Assembly: GCA_948468505.1 (NCBI GenBank)
Contig: CAOKJE010000007.1
Span: 1 to 44,189, forward strand
Reading direction: 5' to 3'
Source of the DNA: an uncultured Clostridium sp.
GTDB lineage: Bacteria > Bacillota > Clostridia > TANB77 > CAG-508
DNA: 44,189 bases
The notes under the pieces are model-generated. The model searched no databases. It saw only the letters and a list, made by a program, of their open reading frames with translations, and was not told the DNA's origin. Position numbers and translations under genes: made by a program. Of this stretch, positions 17,654 to 26,866 are shown piece after piece (the first letter of the stretch is position 1; each line of letters starts with the position of its first letter).

Positions 17654-17672
17654 TCTTTCTCGTATTTCATCT

Positions 17673-18716
17673 TTAACAAACTTTTAATTCTTGCTTGATT
17701 TTTTGTAACTCATTTTGGTTTATTTGTGTAGCATCAATTATTATTTTATCACTTAACTTCATCTTTAGCATATTACTGATTATTTCTTGTCTATTTTCTT
17801 GCCTTCCTTCTTGTCTTCCTTCTTGTCTTCCTTCTCTTTCAGCCTCCTCCTTCATTCTTCTCCTTTTTTCATGTTTTTCATCAATTAATTCAATTAATAA
17901 TCTTTCAAAATTTGTCATACCCTTTTCTTCCTTTCCATTTAAAATTTCTTGGTATTGCATGATTTCTTCTGTATCTAAGTTTTTTCTAACATCATTGGAA
18001 TGATTTAAAATGACTTGCAAATATTTATTTTCTTCTTCTGTCAATTCTTTTTTAGTTAAAATTTCTAATATTTCTTTCATTTCTTCTTTGGTTTTTAATT
18101 TTTCAAACAACATAGCTTTTGAAACTGCTGTATTTTCTTTTAGCAATTCTTCTTTTGTGTAGTCGTTAATATCAATTAAGTTGTATGCAGGATAATTTAA
18201 TGGCTTCAAACCATAATATTCCTCTTGTTCATCTGTCATTGTTATTGGTGCGTCCCACCTTTTCTTTCCTGTATAGAAAACAATAGGACATATTAATGGA
18301 TACTTTTGCATTATTTTTTCTCTTTTTTCTACATCTCGAATTAATTCTACACAGTATCTATTCATTCTTCTTGCCATTTTGTAATCTATTGTACTTTGAT
18401 GCTCTACTATTATAAATACATTTCTCCCCTTTATTTTATAGATAATGTCCATTTCCTTTATTCTAAAACTAGAAGTTATCAATTTAGGATTATATTTTTC
18501 TAGTTTGTCCTCCTCTAAATCTACAGTGTTATATTCTGTATATCTTTTTATGAAGTTGATAAATTCTTTTTTGTTGTCTAATATCTCTTTAAAGACTTTA
18601 TCATGATATTGATGTGTTTTTGAAATTTCATATTCCTCTTTTTGGTCACTTAATGTAATATTAATTGGAAATTTTGCTTGGTATCTCCAATAATCTGCCA
18701 AAGTAAATTCTACCAT
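17673..18716 (-). CDS. Rpn/PDDEXK-type nuclease (putative transposase family)
   Basis: A 347-residue protein of the Rpn (recombination-promoting nuclease, YhgA-like) PD-(D/E)XK family. The N-terminal half carries the nuclease fold: HDKVFKEIL, then DIIYKIKGRNVFIIVEHQST with the acidic residue and E-x-Q of the active site, then PLICPIVFYTGKKRW. A flexible region near residue 295 contains a tandem peptide repeat EGRQEGRQEGRQENRQ, encoded by a 12-base DNA repeat, so its copy number may vary. Family members nick or cut DNA and spread widely in Firmicutes. It stands alone, with a promoter abutting its start. Confidence 0.82.
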   Translation of the reverse strand: MVEFTLADYWRYQAKFPINITLSDQKEEYEISKTHQYHDKVFKEILDNKKEFINFIKRYTEYNTVDLEEDKLEKYNPKLITSSFRIKEMDIIYKIKGRNVFIIVEHQSTIDYKMARRMNRYCVELIRDVEKREKIMQKYPLICPIVFYTGKKRWDAPITMTDEQEEYYGLKPLNYPAYNLIDINDYTKEELLKENTAVSKAMLFEKLKTKEEMKEILEILTKKELTEEENKYLQVILNHSNDVRKNLDTEEIMQYQEILNGKEEKGMTNFERLLIELIDEKHEKRRRMKEEAEREGRQEGRQEGRQENRQEIISNMLKMKLSDKIIIDATQINQNELQKIKQELKVC

Positions 18717-18727
18717 ACTTTTCCTCC

Positions 18728-18756
18728 ATTATAATTTATTTTGCTTTAATAGTCAA
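18728..18756 (-). promoter_or_regulatory. Consensus promoter touching the start of the Rpn-type gene
   Basis: On the reverse strand TTGACT and TATAAT are 17 bases apart. GGAGG directly follows TATAAT and the ATG is 11 bases after the -10, so a transcript from here would start inside or after the ribosome binding site. Confidence 0.5.
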
Positions 18757-19001
18757 TTTTTATTTTGAAGTAAATCGACTGTTTTTCTTATGTTTTTATC
18801 TTTTTTCTTGCTTTTCCTTTTGTTTCCTTACTTTTTGTTTTTCACTTCCTTTCGTCTTATTTTAATAGGGATTTTTTATATTGATAAAAAATGATAAAAA
18901 TTTTTCCTGATAAAATTGATTAAAAATTTTATTTATTCTATTTAACCACAGTTTTCCTTTTTTTTTAAGTATTTTTGAAGATTTTGTACTATTTTTCTAT
19001 C
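18757..19001. other. AT-rich intergenic stretch
   Basis: About 245 very AT-rich bases with no ORF, RNA motif or repeat that I can support. Confidence 0.5.
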
Positions 19002-19058
19002 AAAAAAGAGCTTTCATTAAGTGTAGTATTCTACTACACTTAATGAAAGCTCTTTTTT
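19002..19058 (-). terminator. Perfect 27-base-pair hairpin, terminator of the sugar-nucleotide genes
   Basis: The arms 19002-19028 and 19032-19058 are perfectly complementary around a TTC loop. T-runs occur on both sides. It ends 11 bases past the stop of the GlmU-C-like gene. It is far longer than a normal terminator. Confidence 0.8.
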
Positions 19059-19069
19059 CTTTTTCCATT

Positions 19070-19735
19070 CTATCTTTTTTCTACAACCTCATTGTGGTTT
19101 TTATAAATACTATTTTCTGGCACTACACCTCTAACAGAAGATAGAGGATAAACACTAGAATTCTTTCCAACTACACTTCCTGGATTCAAAACTGTACCAC
19201 AGCCAATCTCAACTTTATCACCTAGCATGGCACCAAACTTCTTGATTCCAGTTTCTATTCTTTCCTCTCCATTTTTCACAACCACTAGTTTTTTATCAGA
19301 CTTCACATTAGAAGTAATTGAGCCAGCCCCCATATGTGCCTTATAGCCCAAAATGGAATCTCCTACATAATTATAATGTGGAACCTGAACGTTATTAAAC
19401 AAAATAACATTTTTTAGTTCTGTAGAATTTCCTACAACAACATTATCTCCAACAATTGCCTTACCGCGAATAAAAGCACAATGTCTTATTTCTGCATTTT
19501 CGCCAATAATAGCTGGACCATGAATATACGCTGATGGCATCACATTAGCAGATTTTGCAATCCACACATCCTCACCTTTTTTCTCATATTTATTGGAATC
19601 TAACTTATTTCCAATTTCTACTATATAATCACTGATTTTAGCTAGTGCCTCCCATGGATATTCTACTGTTTCCAATAAGTCTCTTGCTATGGTTTCTTCT
19701 AAATTATATAAATTACAAACTTTACACTCTTCCAT
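19070..19735 (-). CDS. Left-handed beta-helix transferase (GlmU C-terminal-like)
   Basis: A 221-residue hexapeptide-repeat protein. Isoleucine-patch repeats run through most of it (SAYIHGPAIIGENAEIRHCAFIRG, AIVGDNVVVGNSTELKN, NYVGDSILG, AHMGAGSITSN, GTVLNPGSVVGKNSSVYPLSS). This resembles the acetyltransferase half of GlmU, including HYNYVGDSILG. It has no nucleotidyltransferase domain. Directly upstream is a UAP1-like uridylyltransferase, so the two probably act in sequence on a hexosamine phosphate; whether it acetylates glucosamine-1-phosphate is inference. Confidence 0.78.
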   Translation of the reverse strand: MEECKVCNLYNLEETIARDLLETVEYPWEALAKISDYIVEIGNKLDSNKYEKKGEDVWIAKSANVMPSAYIHGPAIIGENAEIRHCAFIRGKAIVGDNVVVGNSTELKNVILFNNVQVPHYNYVGDSILGYKAHMGAGSITSNVKSDKKLVVVKNGEERIETGIKKFGAMLGDKVEIGCGTVLNPGSVVGKNSSVYPLSSVRGVVPENSIYKNHNEVVEKR

Positions 19736-19765
19736 GATTTTTTCCTTTCTTGGGTCAAATTACAC

Positions 19766-21011
19766 CTATTGTCTTTTCCAATATTTTTCATATAATTCTT
19801 TTGCCGTTTTGGGACTATCTACACCCTCTTTGTTTTTTACTGGTGCAAAATCATCCTCTCTTTTTCCTCGTAAAACAGCAATGTCGTCAAAAAATTCAAA
19901 GGCATCAAAAATAAAAGATTCGAATTTATAAGAATTTGGTTCTTCTGGAATAACTTCTTTTCCGTTTTCGTCTATGTATGAATTTTTTTTGATGGCACTA
20001 TGATACATTAAGTGCTCCTTGCTTACTTTTTCAATCGCATCAATGGTATAAAGATTACACATGATGTGCGATTCTCCATATTTTAGTTCCCCTTCTTGGT
20101 CAACTTCTTCTGCCATTTTTTTCGGAAGTTCTGCATATTCAATTACTTTTGGGTGCCCATTCATTTTGCAAAAAACGCCTACTTTTTCATGTGGATTTGC
20201 TTTTACTACCGATTTGGATGCAATTTGAACTTCTTGCTTGATTGCCATTCCAAGTAAGGTAACGTCTGCCATTTTTAAAAGCACATTGTCAACGCCACCA
20301 ATAAAAATCCATTTAATGCCTCGTTTTTTCATGTCTGCTAAGCATCCACTTTTTCTTAAAGAAGAATAGGTTCCTCCGTTTCCATTTGATGCTTCTTTTA
20401 TTTTGTTATCTTTATTGATTAGAAGTTTTCCTTCTTTATCAATTAATGGTAATCCACTTTGGGTAAAAATGATTACACTTTGTTTGTCATAACCAAAGTA
20501 ATTATTTTTTTCTAGGAAAGCAATGGTTTCGTCATGGTTTTCTTCGCTTGTCATGATATACCAAGGAATGATTACTTGATATTTTTTGTTTGCTTCTTTT
20601 AAGTTTTCTGCTAATATTTCAAATAAGTATTTTCCTTTTCCATATACATCTAATTTAAAAGTTCCCTTTGGTCCACAGTGCCCGTAGCCTTGTTCCTTGC
20701 CCTCCTGCCATGGTAACTACTGCATATTCCCCTTTACAAATTGCCATTTCTCCTAAAGTATCAAATTCCTCTTGTTCCATTTTGGATAATTTTGCCTTAT
20801 CTAAATAGGCTATATTTTCAATTTTATTTTCTTTGATTTCTAATTCCTTCTTGGTATTATCGTATAATTCCATAATTTGATGGAAATCAATTTTGTTTAT
20901 TTGCTCGATTAATTCTTCTTTTTCTTTTCCTTCTAATTTGTTTAGTAAATTTATAATATGCTCTTGGTTGTACATTTTTAGTAATGCTATTGTATCTTGT
21001 ACTTTATCCAT
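19766..21011 (-). CDS. UAP1-like UTP:sugar-1-phosphate uridylyltransferase, read through one +1 frameshift
   Basis: A UDPGP/UAP1-family enzyme that makes a UDP-sugar, most likely UDP-N-acetylhexosamine, from UTP and the sugar-1-phosphate. The nucleotide loop reads VVTMAGGQGTRL and then meets an in-frame CGG at 20682-20684. Skipping C restores TRLGHCGPKGTFKLD, completing the GGxGTRLGxxxPKG signature (restored glycine 110). The rest (WYIMTSEENHDET, GNGGTYSSLRKSG, FIGGVDNVLLK) follows in the new frame. The corrected length is 414 residues. The 0-frame product would end nine residues after the break. This eukaryote-like type is less common in bacteria than GlmU. It precedes the beta-helix gene by 30 bases. 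Confidence 0.9.
20682..20684 (-). other. CGG +1 frameshift site in the UAP1-like gene
   Basis: CTA-CGG-G: skipping C gives GGG and restores GTRL-G-HCGPKG. Confidence 0.92.
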
Positions 21012-21110
21012 CCTTTTCCCATCTCCTCGGTCTTTGTCATACTTTTGCTATATTATATGCAATCTTATCACATTTGCTTATAATTATCAAGTTTTTTTGA
21101 TTAAACTTGT

Positions 21111-21138
21111 CATATTCTAAAAAAATCTCCCATATATT
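21111..21138 (+). promoter_or_regulatory. SigE-type promoter of spoIVA
   Basis: TCATATT (CATATT at 21111-21116) and CATATATT (21131-21138) with a 14-base spacer fit the SigE pattern KMATATT-N14-CATACANT. In Bacillus spoIVA belongs to the SigE mother-cell regulon. Confidence 0.6.
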
Positions 21139-21193
21139 TAACTAAAGTAATTTTAAACAAGCATTTCGATTAAGATTAAAAGGAGGTATATAG

Positions 21194-22673
21194 ATGGAAA
21201 ATACAAGATTGTATGAAGACATCGCAAAAAGGACAGATGGTGACATCTATGTGGGAGTGGTAGGTCCTGTAAGAACTGGTAAATCTACTTTTATCAAACG
21301 ATTTATGGATTTATTAGTTATCCCAAATATTGACAATGAATACAAAAAAGAAAGGGCAAAGGATGAGCTTCCTCAAAGTGCTGGGGGAAAAACTATTATG
21401 ACCACAGAGCCAAAGTTTATTCCAAATGAGGCAATTGAAATTACATTAGACAACAATTTAAAATTTAAAACAAGATTAGTGGATTGTGTTGGTTATTTGG
21501 TGGATAATGCTATTGGTTATTTAGAAGACGATATGCCTCGTATGGTAAAAACACCTTGGTCTAATGAGGAAATTCCTTTTGAAACCGCTGCTGAAATTGG
21601 AACCAAAAAAGTAATTGACGAACATTCTACCATTGGCGTTTTAGTTACAACCGATGGCTCTATTACAGACATTCCTAGAGAAGATTACATTCAAGCAGAA
21701 GAAAGAGTAGTGAATGAATTAAAAGCTTTGAATAAACCTTTTATCATTCTTTTAAATTCAAACGATCCAAACTCTAGTTATACTAAGGAATTGTCTGATA
21801 AATTAAGTGATAAATATGGAACAACCGTTATGCCAATTAACTGTGAATATTTAACTATTGACGATATCAACAACATGTTCTCTAAGGTTTTATATGAATT
21901 CCCTGCCAATCAAATTAGCATAAAGTTCCCTCGTTGGATTGATGGTTTAAATAGTGAACATCCTTTAAAAACTGAATTATATGACGAGATAAAAGATGCT
22001 TTTTCGGATGTGCATGTTTTAAAAGATGTTTCAGCCTGTGTCGATAAAATTAGACAAACTGAAATTATTTCTAGAACTTCGATTGCAGATATTAGACTTG
22101 GTGACCGGTAGTGTAAATGTTGAAATCACTTTGAAAGAAGAACTATTTTATCAGGTTCTTAGCGAAATCACCAATGTTGATGTCACAAATGAAGGAGATT
22201 TATTTAGTATTATTACTGATTTATCAAAAACCAAGAAAAAGTTTGACCGTATCGCTTATGCTTTAGAAGAAGTAGAAGCTAAAGGCTATGGAATTGTAAC
22301 ACCTAGTATTGAGGATTTAGAATTAGAAGAACCAGAAATGATTAAACAAGGCTCTCGCTTTGGTGTTAAGTTAAAAGCAAAAGCTCCTTCTATCCACCTA
22401 ATTAAAACCTGTGTAGAGACTGAGGTTTCTCCTATTGTCGGTTCTGAAAAACAGTCCGAAGAATTGGTTAATTATTTACTTTCCGAGTTTGATAATAATC
22501 CAAAGGAAATTTGGAAGTCTAATATTTTTGGAAAGAGCTTGCATGAACTGGTAAATGAAGGTCTTCAAACGAAGCTTTCTAAGATGCCAGAGGATGCTCA
22601 AATTAAGCTTCAAGAAACATTAGAACGTATTGTTAATGAAGGTAGCGGTGGTTTAATTTGTATTATTTTATAA
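21194..22673 (+). CDS. spoIVA: Stage IV sporulation protein A, read through one +1 frameshift
   Basis: SpoIVA is the ATP-hydrolysing basement-layer protein that coats the forespore and anchors coat and cortex assembly. The P-loop GPVRTGKSTFIKRF is near residue 24, and TMTTEPKF-like and DCVGYLVD motifs follow. An in-frame CGG at 22106-22108 would end translation at residue 305. Skipping C gives IRLGDGSVNVEITL, and the C-terminal domain continues through IKQGSRFGVKLKAKAPSIH, GSEKQSEELV and the terminal NEGSGGLICIIL. The corrected length is 492 residues, the same as the Bacillus subtilis protein. AAAGGAGG precedes the ATG. The presence of this gene shows that the organism is a spore-former. Confidence 0.96.
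22106..22108 (+). other. CGG +1 frameshift site in spoIVA
   Basis: GAC-CGG-T: skipping C gives GGT and restores IRLGD-G-SVNVEI (Bacillus has LGQG here). Confidence 0.92.
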
Positions 22674-22674
22674 C

Positions 22675-22705
22675 AAAAATAGGCATTGTATAGATGCCTA
22701 TTTTT
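22675..22705 (+). terminator. Bidirectional terminator after spoIVA
   Basis: AAAAATAGGCAT and ATGCCTATTTTT are perfect 12-base arms with a 7-base loop, between convergent genes. Confidence 0.85.
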
Positions 22706-22712
22706 TCCTATA

Positions 22713-23837
22713 TCACTCATAATTCCCACTACTAATAGGCGGATAACGAAATACCCTACCCCCTTCTGTAAACTGCGAACTTGGTGTATGGTCTTTTGCC
22801 ATATCATTAGACCCCTTCAAAAAATAACGATATTTAGAGCTTTGACTAACCCAGCCTGTGCTAGATACTGGGTCATCCCAAGTCGCATCCACAGCATACC
22901 ACTTATTACTTAATTGTACATAATTCCAAGCATGATTTTCCGTCTGTCCTTCTGAATTTCTACCCTTTCCAATCACCAAAGTACAAGGAATATCGAAAGC
23001 ATCCATCAAATACTTAAAACTTCTTGCATACCCTTCACAAACCGCTTCTCCCTTCACCATAGCACCATAAATATTATAAATATTAGCTTTTGAAACCGTT
23101 GTATCATATTCGATTTTATCCACCAAATAATCATGTACCATTTTAATATTATCATAAGTATTTGCTCTTCTATTTTGTAGAATATAGTTCTTTTCTTCTT
23201 CAATTTTTTGGATGGCTTCCTCTATTTGTTCTTTGGAAGAAAACTCGTCAATTAAATAATTGGCTTCTTTTCCATTATCGATATAAACACTATAGGTAAC
23301 CTTTTTTCCTTTGGTTGTTGTTTCAATATTTAAGTACATTTTATTAGGACTTAAATAAAACACATCAGGATTATCATAAGTATAAGCTTCAATGGCAGAC
23401 TGATAATATTTTCCTAATTGGTCTTGCCCATCTTCCTTACTTAATAAATCACTAAAAGAACTTCCCAATTCTATTTTATAGGTTCCTGTTTTCATATTTT
23501 CTTTGTTGCTTTCAAATGCTTTATATATGGTTTTTGATTCTACTTCTAATTGATTATAAAAATATCTATCAACTGATATGTTTGAATAGTCTACTTCATT
23601 TACTTGTTGGTTTCCATCTTTGATATTTTCAAATGGATTTTCTATAATTTGAGGAGTTTTGATGTCTTTTTTTACTGTCTCTTCCCCTTCTGAAAAAATT
23701 GTTACTGCATTTTCTGGCTGAACAGCAGTTTCCATCCTTTTTAACTCATTCCACAAAAGCATTCCAAATAAGCTAAAAACACCAATAATTAAAACGATAA
23801 TTATTGTCATAATAACGCCCGCTATTTTATTTTTCAT
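22713..23837 (-). CDS. Membrane-anchored transglutaminase-like protein
   Basis: A 374-residue protein with one N-terminal membrane segment (GVIMTIIIVLIIGVFSLFG) and an external part. The C-terminal transglutaminase/protease-like domain shows the catalytic triad: Cys in GEAVCEGYARSFKYL, His in ENHAWNYVQL and Asp in WYAVDATWDDP. In Firmicutes such exported domains act as cysteine proteases or cross-linking enzymes at the cell surface or spore. It is divergent from the germination operon. Confidence 0.85.
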   Translation of the reverse strand: MKNKIAGVIMTIIIVLIIGVFSLFGMLLWNELKRMETAVQPENAVTIFSEGEETVKKDIKTPQIIENPFENIKDGNQQVNEVDYSNISVDRYFYNQLEVESKTIYKAFESNKENMKTGTYKIELGSSFSDLLSKEDGQDQLGKYYQSAIEAYTYDNPDVFYLSPNKMYLNIETTTKGKKVTYSVYIDNGKEANYLIDEFSSKEQIEEAIQKIEEEKNYILQNRRANTYDNIKMVHDYLVDKIEYDTTVSKANIYNIYGAMVKGEAVCEGYARSFKYLMDAFDIPCTLVIGKGRNSEGQTENHAWNYVQLSNKWYAVDATWDDPVSSTGWVSQSSKYRYFLKGSNDMAKDHTPSSQFTEGGRVFRYPPISSGNYE

Positions 23838-23960
23838 ACACTTCTCCTTTTTTCTTTTGTCTATTTAATTATATCATTTTTTTCTTTCAAAAACTAGTAT
23901 AATATCAAGTTTTTTACAAATACTATAAAAAATATAAATCAATAAAAATAGGAGAAAATC

Positions 23961-25687
23961 ATGGATTTTAAAAATATATTTAACACCTTGTTTGCTTATA
24001 AGCCACCCGTAGACTATAGCTTCAGTCTACCCGAAAATCCTGAAGCCATCACAAAAAACAGCACAGAAGCAAACGAGCCTATTCAAAAAACAGCAAGCCA
24101 ACCAAAAGAAACCGAAAAAATCTTTCCTAGTCTAAACGTAAACCTAGAATACATGAAAACCAGATACAATTTACTAATTAACAGTGACATCATTATGCGA
24201 GAATTTACCATCAACGCAAGAGGTAAGCAATATAACGCATTTTTAGTCTACATTGATGGTATGGTAGACTCTAAAATCATGGACGAATTTATTTTACAAC
24301 CTTTAATGCTTCGAAACAAAAGCAACTTATATGATGGTACACAAAATAAAGTCATTGCAGAAGCTGTAGCTAATAACATCACGGTACGAAAAGTAAAGAA
24401 ATTTGACTTAGCTAATTACCTAATGGGGTGTCTCATGCCACAAAATGCTGTTAAGGAAGTAACTGATTTTGACCAAGTTAGCAATGGCATCAACTCACGG
24501 AAATTGTGCTTTATTTGTAGACACCTTAAATGAAGCCTTCGACATTGAAGTAAAAGGCTTCAAACAAAGAAGTATAGACAGTCCTAACAATGAAATTGTT
24601 ATTAAAGGCCCTCATGAAGCTTTCGTAGAAAACATTAGAACTAACACCTCTTTACTTAGAAGAATTGTAAATAACGAAAATCTGATTATCGAAAACCTAG
24701 AAGTTGGAGAAATTACCAAAACAAAATGTGCCGTCTGCTATCTAAAAAATATTACCAACACAGACTTAGTAAATGAAGTAAAATACCGTCTAAACAATCT
24801 GGAAATCGATTCTTTACTATCTGCTGGCGAATTAGAACAATTAGTCGTCGAATCCAATGCTTTAGGAATTCCTGAAACCATCTCTACCGAAAGACCTGAC
24901 AAAGCTGCCAAATATCTACTAAAAGGGCGTGTCATTGTAATTGTAAATGGTACCCCTTACGGCATTATTATGCCTTCTATTTTGATTGATTTCTTAACTT
25001 CTCCTGAAGATACTAACATGAAGGTCAATTTTGCCAATTTCTTAAGAGGCCTTCGCTTCTTAGCTGCTTTTATTACCCTACTCTTACCACGGATTATATG
25101 TAGCCATTACCTCCTTCCACCAAGAAATACTACCAACAGGACTTCTTTATTCCATTTTAGCATCTAGGGAAAACGTACCATTTCCTATTATTGTAGAAAT
25201 TCTTTTGATGGAAATTTCTTTTGAATTAATTCGTGAAGCTGGTCTTCGTGTTCCTTCTGCTATTGGTCCTACCATCCGGAATTGTGGGAGCTCTCGTTTT
25301 GGGCCAAGCAGCTGTTAGTGCTGGTATTGTAAGTCCTATTTTGATTATTATTGTAGCGATGACTGGTATTGCTTCTTTTGCTATTCCTGACTTTTCCTTC
25401 CGGATTTCATTTAAGATATTTCCGCTTTGCCTTTGTACTACTTGGCTTTATGTCCCGGATTTTTAGGAATTGCCCTTGGCTTATTTGTTTATATTAGTTT
25501 AGTTTGTAGCTTACGCTCATTTGGCGTTTCTTACACTACACCTTTTGCTCCAGCTACTAATTCAAATGGAAATGGTTATTTATTAAATCCCATTTGGAAA
25601 CGAGAATATAGACCTTCTTATATTGCTTCTAAACGTCAGCAAGATCAAGCAAAATTTTCTATGAAATGGAAGTATCACAATAAATAA
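23961..25687 (+). CDS. gerKA: GerA-family spore germination receptor subunit A, read through five +1 frameshifts
   Basis: The A subunit of an inner-membrane nutrient germination receptor. From ATG 23961 (AGGAGAAAATC upstream) the N-terminal soluble domain reads normally to GINS, then five in-frame CGG codons follow. Skipping each C gives, in order, INSGNCALFVD, LLLPGLYVAITSFHQE, GPTIGIVGALVLGQAAV, PDFSFGFHLRYFRF and GFMSGFLGIALGL. The restored protein is 573 residues with the usual five or so C-terminal membrane helices and ends in a basic tail. Three sites fall within 182 bases (25277-25458). Without correction there is no ORF longer than 232 residues in this stretch. It is followed by gerKB and gerKC, the normal receptor operon. 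Confidence 0.93.
24498..24500 (+). other. CGG +1 frameshift site in gerKA (1)
   Basis: TCA-CGG-A: skipping C gives GGA and restores GINS-G-NCALFVD. Confidence 0.9.
25090..25092 (+). other. CGG +1 frameshift site in gerKA (2)
   Basis: CCA-CGG-A: skipping C gives GGA and restores LLLP-G-LYVAIT. Confidence 0.9.
25277..25279 (+). other. CGG +1 frameshift site in gerKA (3)
   Basis: ATC-CGG-A: skipping C gives GGA and restores GPTI-G-IVGALV. Confidence 0.9.
25401..25403 (+). other. CGG +1 frameshift site in gerKA (4)
   Basis: TTC-CGG-A: skipping C gives GGA and restores PDFSF-G-FHLRYF. Confidence 0.9.
25456..25458 (+). other. CGG +1 frameshift site in gerKA (5)
   Basis: TCC-CGG-A: skipping C gives GGA and restores GFMS-G-FLGIAL. 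Confidence 0.9.
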
Positions 25688-25709
25688 ATGATAGAAAGGA
25701 ACGACTTTT

Positions 25710-26825
25710 ATGACAAAATCAAAAATTGGTACAATGGAAGCTATTATGTCAGTATTAATTATCATAATAACTCATACCATATCTTCGCTACCGAGAGATA
25801 TTTTAGTAAACACAAAATCTGCCACTATTATTAACTTACTTTTTGTAAGCATTTTAGCTATTCTTTTTTCTTACTTAGTCGTAAGATTAATGAAAAATTT
25901 TGGTGGTAGTGACATTGTTGATATTTCAGCCTATTTAGGCGGAAATACTTTAAAAACAATTGTTGGTATTATCTTTATCCTTTATTTTACCATTAGCTCT
26001 AGCCTTTTACTTAGGAACTTTTGTGAAAGTCTAAAAATTATCTATTATCCCATGACAAATCTGGCTTTTATTGTAGCCTTATTTGTATTTGCTGTATGTG
26101 CTGCCAATCGCCTAGATTTTAACGCTTCCTTAAAAACGAATCTATTAATTGTACCTTTCGTTTTAGTAAGTATTGTATTTTTATTTGTTTCAAATATGAA
26201 TAAATTCGTACCTGAAAGAGCCTTTCCTATCTTTGGTGACGGTTTATTTAATACTTTTGTATTAGGCCTTGGAAATCTAGCTTCTTTTGGTGGAATTGCT
26301 TTTTTATATTTTTTGCCACCTTATTTAAAAGAGCCAGAAAAAATGAAAAAAATAGCTCTCGTTTCTGTTGGAATATCTGCTATTTACTTAATTTTGTGTG
26401 TAGCAACCCTACTTTTTATGTTTTCCTTTTTTATTAATACAAATGAAATAACACCTCTTTATAATGCCACAAGATACATTGAATTTGGTAGCTTTTTCCA
26501 AAGGTTAGAGGCTGTTTTCTTACTCATTTGGATTTTAGCCTTTGCTTGTTACTTAAGCATTACTAGTAAATTTGCCATGGGGATTTTTAAAAAGTTGACT
26601 CACATTGAAAGTAAAAAACCTTTAATTGATATTTTTGGACTTCTTATTTTAGGAATTGTTTTACTGCCTAAAAATTACGCCATCTCCTCTAAATTCGAAA
26701 CCTTCATTTATCCTTATCTAGTATTAGGAATTACCTTTTTCTTAAGTTTTAGCATCTTACTTTTAGCAAATCTTATGAAGAAAAAACAAAAAAAGCAAAA
26801 CACCACTAGTTCTTCTATAAACTAG
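25710..26825 (+). CDS. gerKB: GerAB-type germination receptor permease subunit
   Basis: A 371-residue, ten-helix protein of the APC-like endospore germination permease family. The start TKSKIGTMEAIMSVLIIIITH and SSLPRDI fit GerAB proteins, which bind the nutrient germinant. It begins 22 bases after gerKA with GAAAGGA upstream. It has no in-frame CGG; GGC|GGA and GAC|GGT are intact. It is therefore translated conventionally between two genes that are not. Confidence 0.9.
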   Translation: MTKSKIGTMEAIMSVLIIIITHTISSLPRDILVNTKSATIINLLFVSILAILFSYLVVRLMKNFGGSDIVDISAYLGGNTLKTIVGIIFILYFTISSSLLLRNFCESLKIIYYPMTNLAFIVALFVFAVCAANRLDFNASLKTNLLIVPFVLVSIVFLFVSNMNKFVPERAFPIFGDGLFNTFVLGLGNLASFGGIAFLYFLPPYLKEPEKMKKIALVSVGISAIYLILCVATLLFMFSFFINTNEITPLYNATRYIEFGSFFQRLEAVFLLIWILAFACYLSITSKFAMGIFKKLTHIESKKPLIDIFGLLILGIVLLPKNYAISSKFETFIYPYLVLGITFFLSFSILLLANLMKKKQKKQNTTSSSIN

Positions 26826-26866
26826 CTTTATCTATTTTAAATTTGATGGAAAGGAGGATATTTATC

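Noticed and set aside
17802..17845. Short tandem repeat as a CRISPR-like array
   Set aside because: The 12-base units are contiguous, have no spacers, and encode part of a protein.
17695..18003. Forward ORF with LPSCLPSCLPS repeats
   Set aside because: This is the antisense of the EGRQ repeat in the Rpn-type nuclease gene.
26843..26866. ATG at 26843 as the start of gerKC
   Set aside because: It lies upstream of the AAGGAGG motif. The TTG at 26867 has proper spacing and begins directly before the membrane segment.
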